Assembly: GCF_010993965.1 (NCBI RefSeq)
Contig: NZ_WIXM01000007.1
Coordinates: 62,001 to 126,000 of the forward strand
DNA length: 64,000 bases
Direction of reading: 5' to 3'
Origin: Gracilibacillus sp. YIM 98692
GTDB lineage: Bacteria > Bacillota > Bacilli > Bacillales > Amphibacillaceae
Of the stretch, positions 1 to 10,811 are shown piece after piece. The notes beneath the pieces were generated by a model, which saw nothing but the letters and a program-made list of their open reading frames with translations, was not told where the DNA came from and did no database searches. Position numbers and translations under genes: made by a program. How positions within the stretch are numbered: the first letter of the stretch is position 1; each line of letters opens with the position of its first letter.

Positions 1-905
1 AATCCAGTCTCTGAATAGTATAGCGAAGGCAAATAAGCCTTTTGTTCGGACACAATAATCTGCTTTTCTTTGTTTAATTCAACTATCTGCTCAGTCATTT
101 TATCAACCGCTATTTCGTTTAATTCACCTTCTAAAAGTTGATCCATCTCTGTTAATAGAACGTCTAACGGAAGAAAAACATGTCCATTTTGGATACTATT
201 TTGCAATATATAAATACAAGCTGCCTGTATTCTGGTTGGGTGATCTAAAGATAATCCGTTCTGTTGTGCAATTTGGTCTGCTCTTAGAAATCCAAAGCCT
301 TCCACCTCGAACACAAAGGCATAAGGATTTTCTTGCAGCTGTTCTAAAGTCAGCTCTTTATGAGCACTATACATTTTTTGAGCTAACTTTAACCCAAAAC
401 CATATTTAGATAATTCCACCACAATATGCTCAAATCCCTGATTTTCCTGCAAGACTTGATAGATTTTTTCTCTTTTCTCTTTTGGTATCCCTTTTACTTG
501 CTCCAAAGCTGCCTTATCATGCAGTATGGTTGACAGAGCAGTTTCTCCTAATGTATCCACAATTCGTTCTGCTGTTTTTTTACCGATTCCCGGAAATAAA
601 TCACTAGATAAGTAGGCGATAACTCCTTCTTTTGATTCTGGTAAAAACCGTTGATAGCTGTCTACCTGAAATTGACGTCCGAACTTTTTATGTTCTACCA
701 GCTTTCCATAGAATTCATATGTTTCTCCAGGGTCCAGTCTGCGTAAGTACCCTTTCACGACTATTTCTTTTTCTTCAATCGCTTGGTTTGTTTCGATGAC
801 TTTAATTTTAGCAATGGAGAAATGCTCCTGTTTGTTTTCAAAAATCGTATAGATCATTTCTCCCTTTATAAAATTTTTTTGATCTACGACTTGTTGCATT
901 TCCAT
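1..905 (-). CDS. recD2: ATP-dependent DNA helicase RecD2, N-terminal part (cut by window start)
   Basis: An open frame of 301 codons runs from the ATG at 905 off the left edge of the window, so only the N-terminal portion is present. RecD2 is the RecBCD-independent 5'-3' superfamily 1 helicase of Firmicutes (YrrC in B. subtilis). The visible part holds the N-terminal OB-like segment followed by a helix-hairpin-helix element around residues 103-116 (PGIGKKTAERIV), both typical of the long RecD2 N-terminus; the helicase motifs lie outside the window. An AAAGGGG ribosome binding site lies 10 nt upstream. The gene starts 15 nt after the TPR gene, matching the B. subtilis yrrB-yrrC order. The family call rests on the N-terminus and synteny. 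Confidence 0.85.
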   Translation of the reverse strand, partial: MEMQQVVDQKNFIKGEMIYTIFENKQEHFSIAKIKVIETNQAIEEKEIVVKGYLRRLDPGETYEFYGKLVEHKKFGRQFQVDSYQRFLPESKEGVIAYLSSDLFPGIGKKTAERIVDTLGETALSTILHDKAALEQVKGIPKEKREKIYQVLQENQGFEHIVVELSKYGFGLKLAQKMYSAHKELTLEQLQENPYAFVFEVEGFGFLRADQIAQQNGLSLDHPTRIQAACIYILQNSIQNGHVFLPLDVLLTEMDQLLEGELNEIAVDKMTEQIVELNKEKQIIVSEQKAYLPSLYYSETG

Positions 906-920
906 CGCTAATAGACCCCT

Positions 921-1580
921 TTATGAATCATTTTCCTCTAACATTTTCTCAATTTGACTTTTGCCATTTGCAGCTAACATGTGATCTGGCTGAATCTCGA
1001 TTGCTTTTTCAAAATGTTGTAAAGCATCCTGTACCTTTTCGTGGTATAAACTAATAACACCTAAATTATAATGGGCGTCACTATGGTTTTCTTCTAATTC
1101 CAGCACTTTTTCAAAAGTATCTTTAGCAGCTTCTAACTGTTCTGTCTGCGCTAATGCTAGACCATATTGGAACAAAGTAGCTTCATCTTCTTCATTTAAC
1201 TCTGTCGCTCGCTGCAAGTACGGAAGTGCTAGTTTAAACTGTTCATCATATAAAAACGTCATGCCAAGCATTAAATAAACATCTGCTTCTTCTAAGCCTA
1301 ATGAGATAGCTTTTTGATAATATTCTTTTGCTTTATCATACACATCTTGTTCAAAATAGGCGTTCCCTAAACCATAAAAAGCTGTTGCTGCACTTTCATC
1401 TAGCTCGGTAGCGCGCTGATAGAATCGAATAGCTCGCTCATAATCTTTCATATGTAGTAACAAGTTTCCGAAATTAATATAGTGAACGGGATCTTTTGGA
1501 TTGTTTTCAATCGCTTCTGTAAAATATTTTACCGCTTCTTCTATTTTTCCTTCTTTCATATATTGAATTCCTTGGTCCAT
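921..1580 (-). CDS. TPR-repeat protein, YrrB-like
   Basis: A 219-residue soluble protein made almost entirely of tandem 34-residue tetratricopeptide repeats (about six; recurring pattern of A/G at position 8, Y/F at 11 and P at 32, for example NNPKDPVHYINFGNLL). TPR arrays are protein-binding scaffolds; the partner is unknown. The start at 1580 is preferred because GGAGG sits 9 nt upstream; a longer frame to 1631 has no site and would begin inside the mnmA terminator. It lies between mnmA and recD2, as yrrB does in B. subtilis. No signal peptide or membrane segment is seen. Confidence 0.85.
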   Translation of the reverse strand: MDQGIQYMKEGKIEEAVKYFTEAIENNPKDPVHYINFGNLLLHMKDYERAIRFYQRATELDESAATAFYGLGNAYFEQDVYDKAKEYYQKAISLGLEEADVYLMLGMTFLYDEQFKLALPYLQRATELNEEDEATLFQYGLALAQTEQLEAAKDTFEKVLELEENHSDAHYNLGVISLYHEKVQDALQHFEKAIEIQPDHMLAANGKSQIEKMLEENDS

Positions 1581-1635
1581 GTTTAACAACCTCCACACTT
1601 CATATTTTACTTGATTTTTATAAAAAAACAAAGAT

Positions 1636-1664
1636 GGGACAGCCTTTTGACAAAGTGCTGTCCC
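1636..1664 (-). terminator. Rho-independent terminator after mnmA
   Basis: An 8-bp stem GGGACAGC/GCTGTCCC with a 13-nt loop lies 10 bases beyond the mnmA stop and is followed on the minus strand by a T-rich tract (ATCTTTGTTTTTTT). It separates mnmA from the TPR gene, so TPR and recD2 need readthrough or a promoter of their own. Confidence 0.8.
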
Positions 1665-1673
1665 TACTTTCCC

Positions 1674-2798
<1,125 letters not shown>

Positions 2799-3944
2799 CT
2801 ATAATGTTGTTAATCTCTTCACGATTGCCGCTACCTTTTTGGCTGCCTCTATGACATTATCTTTGTTATTTGCATATCCAAAACTAAAACGGATAGAATT
2901 TGTTGTACAAGGGTTTTCTTCACTATGCATAGCACTTAAAACATGTGAAGGCTCCACAGAACCTGCTGTGCATGCACTGCCGCTTGAAGCTGCAACACCG
3001 CTAAGATCAAAGTTCATTAATAAGGATTCGACATTTGTTCCAGGAAAACTAATATTAACAATCGTTGGAACTCTGTCACTTTCTGCTCCATTAATAGAAA
3101 AGGAAACAGCTTCTTCCTCTAATGTTTTTAAAAAATGAGATTGATAATCCTCATAGGTTTTGAAGTGTTCCTCTCGTTTCGACTGAGCTATTTCAATTGC
3201 CTTACGAAACCCTGCTATAGAGGCTACATTTTCCGTTCCTGGCCTTCTTTTTCGTTCTTGCTCTCCACCATGTTGCAGTGCATGTAAAGTTACATCTTTT
3301 CCAACATACAAAAAACCTAACCCTTTAGGTCCATTAATTTTATGAGAAGATACAGTTAACAAATCTATTTGCATATCTTTCACATCTATCGGATTCATTC
3401 CGTATGCTTGTACAGCATCTGTATGCAAATATGCTTGATGATCCGCCAATATTTTACCAATTTCAGCTATTGGCTGAATCACTCCTGTTTCGTTATTTAC
3501 CATCATAATCGAGACAAGAATCGTTTGATCTGTTAATGCTTGTTTTAATTCATCTAAATCAACAACACCATTTTTATCCACATCTAAATAAGTGACGTTA
3601 AATCCTTGTTTTTCTAAATATTCTGCCGTGTGTATCGTTGCATGATGCTCTATTTTCGTCGTAATAATATGATTACCATTCTCTTTATTCGCATATGCTG
3701 TACCTATTAAGGCTAAATTGTCTGCTTCTGTACCGCCACTTGTAAATACAATTTCTTTTTCGGTAGCATTAATCGACTTAGCTGCTATCCTTCTAGCTTG
3801 ATCTAACACTTGTCTTGCTTTTCGCCCGTAAGAATGAATGCTAGATGGATTCCCAAAGTTTTCTTGCAATTGTTCTGTCATTTCATGAATGACTTCTGGA
3901 TGTACAGGTGTTGTTGCAGCATGATCTAAATAAATTGCTTCCAT
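2799..3944 (-). CDS. Cysteine desulfurase, YrvO/IscS type (MnmA partner)
   Basis: A 381-residue PLP enzyme that removes sulfur from L-cysteine as an enzyme-bound persulfide. The PLP lysine is K202 in SSHKINGPKG and the persulfide cysteine is C325 in SSGSACTAGS. It lies directly upstream of mnmA and just after cymR, the arrangement of B. subtilis yrvO, whose product feeds sulfur to MnmA. A second desulfurase of the NifS type lies at 38240 in the NAD cluster, so the two copies probably serve separate acceptors. Confidence 0.93.
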   Translation of the reverse strand: MEAIYLDHAATTPVHPEVIHEMTEQLQENFGNPSSIHSYGRKARQVLDQARRIAAKSINATEKEIVFTSGGTEADNLALIGTAYANKENGNHIITTKIEHHATIHTAEYLEKQGFNVTYLDVDKNGVVDLDELKQALTDQTILVSIMMVNNETGVIQPIAEIGKILADHQAYLHTDAVQAYGMNPIDVKDMQIDLLTVSSHKINGPKGLGFLYVGKDVTLHALQHGGEQERKRRPGTENVASIAGFRKAIEIAQSKREEHFKTYEDYQSHFLKTLEEEAVSFSINGAESDRVPTIVNISFPGTNVESLLMNFDLSGVAASSGSACTAGSVEPSHVLSAMHSEENPCTTNSIRFSFGYANNKDNVIEAAKKVAAIVKRLTTL

Positions 3945-3962
3945 GAATGTTCAACCCTTCTA

Positions 3963-4382
3963 TTAAATATAAAACATGTAAGGATCTTGTGTACCTTTTT
4001 CACCATAATTGGATAAATCTTCTAATGTCGTTGTATCCAGTACATCTTTAACAGCATCTCGGATTCGTATCCAAAGCTCTTGCTTGGCTGGCTCTTCATC
4101 CTCAATTCCTTCAACAGGTGTAATCGGACCTTCTAAAATACGGATGATATCACCTGCTGTTATTTCAGTTGACTTTTTAGATAAGACATAGCCTCCATAA
4201 GCTCCTCGCACACTTTTCACTAAGCTCGCATTTCTCAATGGAGCTACTAACTGCTCTAAATAATGCTCAGATAAATCATTTTCCTTTGCTATTGTCTTTA
4301 ATGATACTGGACCATTACCAGCATTTTTAGCAAGAGCAATCATGATGGTTAATCCATATCTACCTTTGGTTGAAATTTTCAT
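3963..4382 (-). CDS. cymR: Rrf2-family cysteine metabolism repressor CymR
   Basis: A 139-residue winged-helix Rrf2 regulator (N-terminus MKISTKGRYGLTIMIALA; wing SVRGAYGGYVLS near residues 76-88). It has no cysteines for an Fe-S cluster, which fits CymR rather than IscR. In B. subtilis and Staphylococcus CymR, together with cysteine synthase CysK, represses cysteine and sulfur acquisition genes. It heads the minus-strand unit containing the desulfurase and mnmA and is divergent from rarA, as in B. subtilis. Confidence 0.9.
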   Translation of the reverse strand: MKISTKGRYGLTIMIALAKNAGNGPVSLKTIAKENDLSEHYLEQLVAPLRNASLVKSVRGAYGGYVLSKKSTEITAGDIIRILEGPITPVEGIEDEEPAKQELWIRIRDAVKDVLDTTTLEDLSNYGEKGTQDPYMFYI

Positions 4383-4448
4383 TGTTCCACCTCATTTTCC
4401 CCAACAAATATATCTATATTCGAATGACGAAGTATTGTATTATTTGCT

Positions 4449-4454
4449 ATTATA
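4449..4454 (-). promoter_or_regulatory. Candidate -10 box of the cymR promoter
   Basis: A perfect TATAAT is read on the minus strand about 66 nt upstream of the cymR ATG. The -35 region 16-17 nt further upstream is poor (GTTATT-like), so this is a tentative SigA promoter. Confidence 0.45.
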
Positions 4455-4499
4455 GCATGAATGGTATACTAATAACATGATACAGCATAAGCTGTTTTT

Positions 4500-4606
4500 C
4501 ACGGTGAACAATCGTCCGTAACCCTCACCACTTCATTAATGAAAAATTAAGAGGGATAACAGACGCTGTCACCTTGATAAGTTTCTCTAACATACTTGCC
4601 TATATT
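4500..4606 (+). repeat. Dispersed repeat family A, copy A1 (right end missing)
   Basis: It begins with the family signature CACGGTGAACAATCGTCCGT and continues through GGGATAACAGACGCTG and CACCTTGATAAGTTTCTC. It lacks the CCCCCACTGATGGAAGT right end found in copies A2 and A4. It sits between the divergent cymR and rarA genes. Confidence 0.7.
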
Positions 4607-4669
4607 AAAAAAGGGAAGAAAAATTGTCAAGTTGATTGTTTTACATAGAAAGAAGAAAGGATGTCCTAT

Positions 4670-5935
4670 ATGGCAAATCAACCACTTGCATTTCGAATGA
4701 GACCAAAACATATAGATGATGTCATTGGCCAAACCCATTTAGTTGGTCAAGGAAAAATGATTAGAAGGATGGTAGAAGCAGAACGTTTACATTCCATGGT
4801 ATTATATGGTCCACCTGGAACAGGGAAAACCTCCATGGCTATCGGTATTGCGAACAGTCTTGGCATCCGATATAAGCTGCTAAATGCTGCCATTGATAAG
4901 AAAAAAGACATGGAAATTGCTGTGGAAGAAGCAAAAATGACTGGTGAACTTGTCGTTATATTAGATGAAGTGCATCGATTAGACAAGGCTAAACAAGATT
5001 ACTTACTCCCTCATGTAGAATCAAATCTTATTACTTTAATTGGATGCACAACTAGTAATCCATATCATTCGATCAATCCAGCTATCCGCAGTCGTACACA
5101 TATTTTTGAACTTCATCGTTTAGAAAAGCAAGATATACTTGAAGCAATAGACAGAGCAACAGGTGATAAGGAAAATGGATTGGGAGAATTAGATCTGATG
5201 ATTGACCCTAAAGCAAAGGAGCATTTCGCTAATGCAGCAAATGGTGACCTAAGAGCTGCCCTTAATGGTATAGAGCTCGCTGCGTACTCCACACCTAAAC
5301 AAGATGATGGAATCATCTTGATTGACTTACATCAAGCAGAAGCTTGTATGCAAAAGAAAAGCTTTTCCCACGATAAGGATGGAGATGCGCATTATGATGT
5401 TTTATCCGCTTTTCAAAAATCTATTCGTGGAAGCGATGTTGATGCAGCTTTGCACTATTTAGCTAGACTAATTGAAGCTGGTGATCTCGATAGCATTACG
5501 AGAAGAATGCTAGTATGTGCTTATGAGGACATTGGATTAGCAAATCCACAAGCAGGCCCTCGAGCGCTCGCCGCAGTAGAAACTGCAGAGCGAGTTGGCT
5601 TACCTGAAGCAAGAATTCCACTAGCTGTAACAATTGTAGAATTATGTCTATCACCAAAATCAAACAGTGCTTATACAGCACTAGACGCAGCATTAAACGA
5701 TATACGAAGTGGAGATACTGGTGACATCCCTATTCATTTAAAGGATGCACATTATAAAGGGGCAGAAAAGTTAGGAAGAGGTATAGATTATAAATATCCT
5801 CATGCTTATGAGAGCGGTTGGGTGAAACAGCAGTATTTGCCTGATAAATTAAAACATAAGCAATACTATTATCCAAAAGAAACAGGTAAATTTGAAAAGG
5901 GGCTTAAACAAATTCATGAAAATATGAACAAATAA
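4670..5935 (+). CDS. rarA: Replication-associated recombination protein RarA (MgsA/YrvN), AAA+ ATPase
   Basis: A 421-residue AAA+ protein of the RarA/Mgs1/WRNIP1 family, which acts at stalled replication forks with SSB and the clamp loader. Walker A GPPGTGKT is at residues 47-54 and Walker B with LDEVHR at 98-103. The N-terminus PLAFRMRPKHIDDVIGQ is characteristic, and the C-terminal tetramerisation part contains AYEDIGLANPQA. The ATG at 4670 is chosen because AGAAAGG lies 9 nt before it; an ATG at 4661 directly abuts that site. It is transcribed alone, divergent from cymR. Confidence 0.93.
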   Translation: MANQPLAFRMRPKHIDDVIGQTHLVGQGKMIRRMVEAERLHSMVLYGPPGTGKTSMAIGIANSLGIRYKLLNAAIDKKKDMEIAVEEAKMTGELVVILDEVHRLDKAKQDYLLPHVESNLITLIGCTTSNPYHSINPAIRSRTHIFELHRLEKQDILEAIDRATGDKENGLGELDLMIDPKAKEHFANAANGDLRAALNGIELAAYSTPKQDDGIILIDLHQAEACMQKKSFSHDKDGDAHYDVLSAFQKSIRGSDVDAALHYLARLIEAGDLDSITRRMLVCAYEDIGLANPQAGPRALAAVETAERVGLPEARIPLAVTIVELCLSPKSNSAYTALDAALNDIRSGDTGDIPIHLKDAHYKGAEKLGRGIDYKYPHAYESGWVKQQYLPDKLKHKQYYYPKETGKFEKGLKQIHENMNK

Positions 5936-6067
5936 GGTTTAAATCACTCGATTCTGGTCACAATAGAAACTAGACTCACGCATTTTTTACCAATCTATTA
6001 AACAATAGTGATAAATATCTTCTAGAAAAAATGAAAAATATACCAGAATCACAAGGAGTGAAAAGCC

Positions 6068-6781
6068 ATGGCAAAAGTACGCCAAGATGCTTGGTCACAT
6101 GAAGATGACCTTTTATTAGCAGAAACCGTTTTACGACATATTAGAGAAGGTAGCACACAACTAAAAGCATTTGATGAAGTTGGAGACAAATTAAACCGAA
6201 CTTCTGCTGCATGTGGCTTTCGCTGGAATGCAGAGGTGCGCCAAAGTTACGAGCAAGCTGTGCAACTAGCGAAAAAACAACGCAAAGATAGAAAGCGTGC
6301 AATAGCACATCAAAGACAAGAAAAATCTTCTGCTAACCTACTATCGACTTTAGAGAGTCAATCAACTCCTGAGTCTCCAGTAGAAGAGATCATTGATGAA
6401 CAAGAATCATTCCCGATCTTTAATCGTCAAAAGGAAACGAAGCCCATTCCACAAGAAGCTTCTCCAGAAATGGATAATCTCGATCAAGTTATTCAATGTT
6501 TACAGTCTATGAAAGAAGAGCAGGTTCAAGCGCAACATTCGATGCATAATCAGGAAAGACTAGTTGCTGAGAACAAAGAACTACAACAAGCGCTTGATCA
6601 ACAACAGAAGAAAGTGAAAGAGCTTGAACAGGAGCTATCCATGATGAAGGAAGACTATCAAGCATTCATGCAAATCGTCGAGAGAGCAAGGAAAATGGTG
6701 GTATTCGATGAAGAACAACCAAGACCAACTCCTAGATTCCGTATGGATAAAAACGGTAATTTAGAGCAAGTAGCTAAATAG
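6068..6781 (+). CDS. RsfA-family prespore-specific transcription factor
   Basis: A 237-residue protein with an N-terminal Myb/SANT-like DNA-binding region (about residues 6-60: [16 protein letters not shown]...[14 protein letters not shown]), a charged linker and a C-terminal coiled coil (about 150-210, rich in Q, E and K heptads). This is the architecture of RsfA/YlbO proteins, which fine-tune SigF and SigG genes in the forespore. A SD AAGGAGTG precedes the ATG. In B. subtilis this spot beside the 6S RNA carries yrvM instead, so the gene is a local replacement. Which RsfA paralog it is cannot be told. Confidence 0.85.
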   Translation: MAKVRQDAWSHEDDLLLAETVLRHIREGSTQLKAFDEVGDKLNRTSAACGFRWNAEVRQSYEQAVQLAKKQRKDRKRAIAHQRQEKSSANLLSTLESQSTPESPVEEIIDEQESFPIFNRQKETKPIPQEASPEMDNLDQVIQCLQSMKEEQVQAQHSMHNQERLVAENKELQQALDQQQKKVKELEQELSMMKEDYQAFMQIVERARKMVVFDEEQPRPTPRFRMDKNGNLEQVAK

Positions 6782-6819
6782 TCTACCTGTTGTTTTAATC
6801 TATTACATTTACAAATAAA

Positions 6820-6845
6820 ACTCCACGGTGAAAATCCGTGGAGTT
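6820..6845 (-). terminator. Hairpin terminator downstream of the 6S RNA
   Basis: A 9-10 bp stem (ACTCCACGG/CCGTGGAGT) is followed on the minus strand by TTTTATTT. The T tract points to minus-strand termination, i.e. readthrough from the 6S RNA gene. The same stem could end rsfA transcription on the plus strand, though only two T follow there. Confidence 0.7.
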
Positions 6846-6864
6846 AAAGTATCACATATGTAGA

Positions 6865-7090
6865 ATTAGAAAAATCCAATCCCAATTGTGCCGTCGATTT
6901 GATTAGTTTTGATCCCGCTCTTGGCAGGTGGGTGCCCTGTCCCATACTTCATGCTTCCACATTCTAAAGTAAGTAAGTGGCATGCACACCGCACAGGAAC
7001 TCCAGGCTCCCGATGTAATTGGTGTTCGGTCAAAACATTAGTAATCCGACGTACACATCAGGATTGGATTATTGTGCCTTCATTTATTGT
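6865..7090 (-). ncRNA. ssrS: 6S RNA (SsrS/BsrA type)
   Basis: The minus strand carries conserved 6S-1 blocks in order: ATCCTGATGTGT near the 5' end, GTTTTGACCGAACA, then GAAGTATG, GGGACAGGGCACCCACCTGCC and AAGAGCGGGATCAAAAC. The ends close with AATCCAATCC at 7065-7074 pairing to GGATTGGATT near 6870-6879, giving the long rod with a central bubble by which 6S RNA mimics an open promoter and binds SigA-RNA polymerase. The mature RNA is probably about 210 nt. It lies directly downstream of aspS, the position of bsrA in B. subtilis. The exact 3' end is uncertain because a separate hairpin follows at 6820-6845. Confidence 0.9.
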
Positions 7091-7096
7091 ACTTAA

Positions 7097-7125
7097 ATAA
7101 TAGCATATCGTATCAAAGATTTCAA
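7097..7125 (-). promoter_or_regulatory. SigA promoter of the 6S RNA
   Basis: On the minus strand TTGAAA (7120-7125) is separated by exactly 17 nt from TATTAT (7097-7102), predicting a start near 7090. It lies 38 bp beyond the aspS stop, so 6S RNA can be made independently of the hisS-aspS operon. Confidence 0.8.
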
Positions 7126-7162
7126 GCGAATATCTTTATATTCATTTTACAATCTCTTTACA

Positions 7163-8920
7163 TTATTTTAACTTTAAATGAAGCTCCTGCAATTGCTTAG
7201 GGTCAACTGCACTAGGAGCATCTGTCATCGGATCTGACGCTGATGCGGTCTTAGGGAACAGTATTGTATCACGTAAGTTCGTATGTCCTGCTAGTAACAT
7301 GATAAAACGATCAAATCCAAATGCAATACCACCATGTGGTGGTGCTCCATATTCTAATGCTTCAAGTAAGAAACCAAATTGTTCTTCTGCTTCTTCCTTC
7401 GTAAAACCTAGTTTCTCAAACATTTGATTTTGCATTTCTTTTTGATAAATACGTAAGGAACCGCCACCTAATTCATATCCATTTAAAACAAGGTCATAAG
7501 CTTGTGCACGCACTTCACCTGGGTTGGCATCCAATTTATCGATGTCTGATTCAAAAGGCATGGTGAAAGGATGGTGTGCAGCATGATAGCGGCCTTCTTC
7601 TTCATCATACTCTAACAACGGCCAATCCGTTATCCATAAAAACTCAAATTTGCTTTCATCAATTAACTGATGATCTTTCGCTAATTTTAAGCGTAATGCA
7701 CCTAATGTATCATAAACCACTTGTTTTTTATCGGCTACGAAGAATAAAATATCCCCTGCTTTTGCATCTAGCAACTTCCTAAATTGCGATTGTTCTTCTT
7801 CTGAAAAGAATTTCGCAATTGGTCCAGTTAAAGAATCTTCCTCTACTTTTAACCAAGCAAGTCCTTTAGCCCCATAAATCTTAGCAAAGTCAGTCATCCC
7901 ATCCAGGTCCTTACGAGAATACTGATCTGCTTTTCCTACAAGATTAATAGCACTTACTTTCCCGCCAGATTCTATTGCCTGTCTAAACACTTTAAAACCA
8001 GAGTCTTTCACCGTTTCTGATAAGTTCACAAGCTCCATACCGAAGCGCACATCTGGTTTATCGGAACCAAAGCGTTCCATTGCTTCATCATAAGGCATAC
8101 GTTTAAATGGTACAGCAATATCTATACCTTTTACCTCTGTCATAACTTTTTTCATCATTCGTTCTGTCATGGATAAAATATCATCCATCGTCATAAACGA
8201 TGTTTCAATATCTATTTGTGTAAACTCTGGTTGACGGTCTGCACGTAAATCTTCGTCACGGAAGCAGCGAGCAAATTGGTAATACTTCTCAAAACCTGAA
8301 ACCATAAGTAATTGCTTAAATAACTGTGGGGATTGAGGCAATGCATAGAAATATCCTTCGTGAACACGGCTCGGTACTAAATAGTCCCTTGCACCCTCAG
8401 GCGTACTTTTTGTTAACATAGGTGTTTCCATTTCTAAAAACGCTTCGTCATTTAAAAATTGACGAATCACTTGAGTTGTTTGATGACGAATTTTAAATGT
8501 TTTTTGCATCGCTTCCCGACGCAAATCCAAATAGCGATATTTTAATCGAACATCTTCTGAGATATCAATATCATCTGTCAAAGAGAAAGGTGGGTTTTTC
8601 GCTTCATTAAGGACAGTGATATCTTCTGCCATTACCTCAATGTCCCCTGTATCAATTTTCGGATTAACCGTGCTTTCGTCACGTTTCACCACTTTCCCCT
8701 TCACTTCAATTACATACTCACTACGTACACTATCAGCTATTTCTAGTGCTTTCTTAGATAATTCAGCATTAAAAACAACTTGAACGACTCCTGTTCGATC
8801 TCGTAAATCTATAAAAATAATTTCTCCCAGATCTCGTCGTTTCTGCACCCAGCCTTTTAATAATACCTCTTGTTCCACATGCTGGCTTCTTAAAGTTCCA
8901 GACATTGTACGATTACTCAT
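7163..8920 (-). CDS. aspS: Aspartyl-tRNA synthetase
   Basis: A 585-residue class IIb synthetase charging tRNA Asp. It has the N-terminal OB anticodon-binding domain (residues about 1-105, [12 protein letters not shown]), motif 2 ([16 protein letters not shown], about 215-232), the bacterial GAD insertion domain (about 290-410) and motif 3 ([12 protein letters not shown] near 530). The ATG at 8920 is chosen because AAGGGGG lies 10 nt upstream; the ATG at 8926 is too close to that site. It is second in the hisS-aspS operon with a 15-nt gap and is governed by the T-box upstream of hisS. Confidence 0.97.
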   Translation of the reverse strand: MSNRTMSGTLRSQHVEQEVLLKGWVQKRRDLGEIIFIDLRDRTGVVQVVFNAELSKKALEIADSVRSEYVIEVKGKVVKRDESTVNPKIDTGDIEVMAEDITVLNEAKNPPFSLTDDIDISEDVRLKYRYLDLRREAMQKTFKIRHQTTQVIRQFLNDEAFLEMETPMLTKSTPEGARDYLVPSRVHEGYFYALPQSPQLFKQLLMVSGFEKYYQFARCFRDEDLRADRQPEFTQIDIETSFMTMDDILSMTERMMKKVMTEVKGIDIAVPFKRMPYDEAMERFGSDKPDVRFGMELVNLSETVKDSGFKVFRQAIESGGKVSAINLVGKADQYSRKDLDGMTDFAKIYGAKGLAWLKVEEDSLTGPIAKFFSEEEQSQFRKLLDAKAGDILFFVADKKQVVYDTLGALRLKLAKDHQLIDESKFEFLWITDWPLLEYDEEEGRYHAAHHPFTMPFESDIDKLDANPGEVRAQAYDLVLNGYELGGGSLRIYQKEMQNQMFEKLGFTKEEAEEQFGFLLEALEYGAPPHGGIAFGFDRFIMLLAGHTNLRDTILFPKTASASDPMTDAPSAVDPKQLQELHLKLK

Positions 8921-8935
8921 TATCATATATCCCCC

Positions 8936-10198
8936 TTAAACTTTTTCTTTTATATAAGATGTAATATCATCAAGTGACATGGTTTCTTGATCACCAGTTT
9001 CCATATTCTTTACTGAAATTTGATTGTTTGCTAGTTCATCTTCTCCCAATACAAGGACCAAACGAGCTTGCAATCGGTCTGCTGCTTTAAATTGAGCTTT
9101 CATCTTTTTGCCTTGATAATCTCTATCTACTTGAATGCCAGCTCCACGCAATTCATGGACTATAGCAGAAGCCTTCAAGTTCGCCTCATCCCCGAGTGCC
9201 ACGACATAACAGTCTAAACGTTCATCAATTGGCAATTCTATTCCTTCTGCTTCTAATGCCATTAGTAAACGTTCAATACTTAATGCAAAACCTATACCTG
9301 GAGTTTCCGGTCCGCCTAACTCTTGGACAAGACCATTATATCTTCCACCTCCAGATAATGTAGTGATAGCTCCAAATCCTTCTGCATCGCTCATTATTTC
9401 AAAAGCTGTATGATTATAATAATCTAAACCACGCACTAGATTTTCATCAACAACATAAGGTATATTCATGGCTTCTAAATACGCTTTTACTTTTTCAAAA
9501 TATTCGTTTGATGATTCATTTAAATAATTCAAAATAGATGGAGCTGTCGCCATTGCTTGATGATCATGATCTTTTTTACAGTCTAAAACTCTTAACGGAT
9601 TTTGCTCTAATCTTGTTTGACAATCCGTACAAAGTTCATCCTTTACAGGTGAGAAATGATCAATCAGTGCTTGGCGGTGATTTTCACGGCTTTCTTGATC
9701 TCCTAAGCTGTTAATGACTAATTTTAATGATTGAAGACCTAGATCGCGATAGGCATTCATCGCTAGTGCAATTACTTCTGCATCTATTGCTGGATCAGCA
9801 CTTCCTAAAGCCTCAATACCAAACTGCACAAATTGTCGCATTCTCCCCTGTTGTGGTCTCTCATAACGAAACATTGGACCAATATAAAATAACTTAGTTG
9901 GTTGATTGGGAGAACCATATAGTTTATGTTGGACAAATGAACGAACAACCGATGCTGTACCTTCTGGACGCAAAGTAATACTGCGATCCCCTTTATCTTG
10001 AAAGGTGTACATTTCCTTCTGTACAATATCCGTTGTATCCCCAACACCTCGTTGAAAAAGCTCAGTATGTTCAAAAATAGGCGTCCGGATTTCTTTATAA
10101 TGATATCGTCTGCTCAGGTCTTTTAATTTTTCTTCAACATATTGCCATTTTTCTGTTACGCCTGGTAATAAATCTTGTGTCCCTCTGGGCGCTTTCAT
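8936..10198 (-). CDS. hisS: Histidyl-tRNA synthetase
   Basis: A 420-residue class II synthetase. Motif 1 lies in the N-terminus ([13 protein letters not shown]), motif 2 is [14 protein letters not shown] (about 112-125), the histidine-specific loop is [14 protein letters not shown] (about 259-272), and an HGTP anticodon-binding domain fills the last 100 residues. The ATG at 10198 has AGGGGGA 8-9 nt upstream; a longer frame to 10237 has no support and runs into the leader. It is the first gene of hisS-aspS. Confidence 0.97.
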   Translation of the reverse strand: MKAPRGTQDLLPGVTEKWQYVEEKLKDLSRRYHYKEIRTPIFEHTELFQRGVGDTTDIVQKEMYTFQDKGDRSITLRPEGTASVVRSFVQHKLYGSPNQPTKLFYIGPMFRYERPQQGRMRQFVQFGIEALGSADPAIDAEVIALAMNAYRDLGLQSLKLVINSLGDQESRENHRQALIDHFSPVKDELCTDCQTRLEQNPLRVLDCKKDHDHQAMATAPSILNYLNESSNEYFEKVKAYLEAMNIPYVVDENLVRGLDYYNHTAFEIMSDAEGFGAITTLSGGGRYNGLVQELGGPETPGIGFALSIERLLMALEAEGIELPIDERLDCYVVALGDEANLKASAIVHELRGAGIQVDRDYQGKKMKAQFKAADRLQARLVLVLGEDELANNQISVKNMETGDQETMSLDDITSYIKEKV

Positions 10199-10251
10199 TA
10201 GAAAATCCCCCTTTTCATTATGTATGAAAACTAACATTCATTTAGTGACAT

Positions 10252-10526
10252 AAAAAAACTCCCACCCCTAAAAAGGGACGAGAGATTACCCGTGTTGCCA
10301 CCCTGGTTGAAGCAGTGCTTTCCACAACAACTACTTCCACTTAAACAGTTAACGCCTGCATACGTTTATACTTACTCATTTCAGTATAAAGCTTCCAGAA
10401 TGTCTTTCATTGAGTCAGATAGGAAGAATTCTTACAGCCTATGGAATTCTCTCTCTTGCCCACTGATAACATCAACTACTTTTTCCTTCATTAGCTTTTC
10501 ATTCATGAATGTTGTAAAGTTGAATT
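10252..10526 (-). promoter_or_regulatory. T-box leader of hisS-aspS
   Basis: The minus-strand leader has the T-box landmarks: a Stem I start GAAGGAAAAAGTAG near 10495, an AGAGAGAATTCC block, the T-box core AGGGTGGCAACACGGGT (about 10287-10304), then a terminator hairpin (10259-10284, CTCTCGTCCCT/AGGGGTGGGAG with G-U pairs) followed by seven T. Uncharged tRNA binding to the specifier and the T-box bulge would favour the antiterminator. The specifier is not assigned with certainty; GAC (Asp) in CTATCTGACTCAATG on the 3' side of Stem I is the best candidate. Confidence 0.92.
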
Positions 10527-10532
10527 GCTTTT

Positions 10533-10562
10533 ATCATAATCTTTGCTTTCACCATTTGTCAA
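10533..10562 (-). promoter_or_regulatory. SigA promoter of the hisS T-box operon
   Basis: TTGACA (10557-10562) and TATGAT (10533-10538) on the minus strand are 18 nt apart, placing the start near 10526. Upstream, 10563-10800 holds no recognisable gene; it presumably also contains the divergent amidase promoter. Confidence 0.8.
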
Positions 10563-10811
10563 GTTTGTTTGAGGTTTTTCTTGTATTTTTGTGTTGATGG
10601 GAAGGAAATATGAAATGGATGCGTTAACTCCGTTTTTTCCTCTTGTAATTGCAACTCAGAAAAGCAGTGTATATTTACTGTTTGACTAAAGTTCATTTTC
10701 TCATGTTGTAAAGATTTACTTGCCTTTCGCATGGTTTCATCCTTTTTTCTTTATTTTTTCGAATTCGTTCGTTATCATCAATTTATACCTTAGAAATAAG
10801 GGGTTGTCTAA

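Noticed and set aside
6909-7100. A 63-codon plus-strand frame downstream of rsfA
   Set aside because: It is antisense to the 6S RNA, whose conserved structure explains the sequence.
10292-10597. A 101-codon plus-strand frame upstream of hisS
   Set aside because: It is antisense to the T-box leader and its promoter and has no ribosome binding site.
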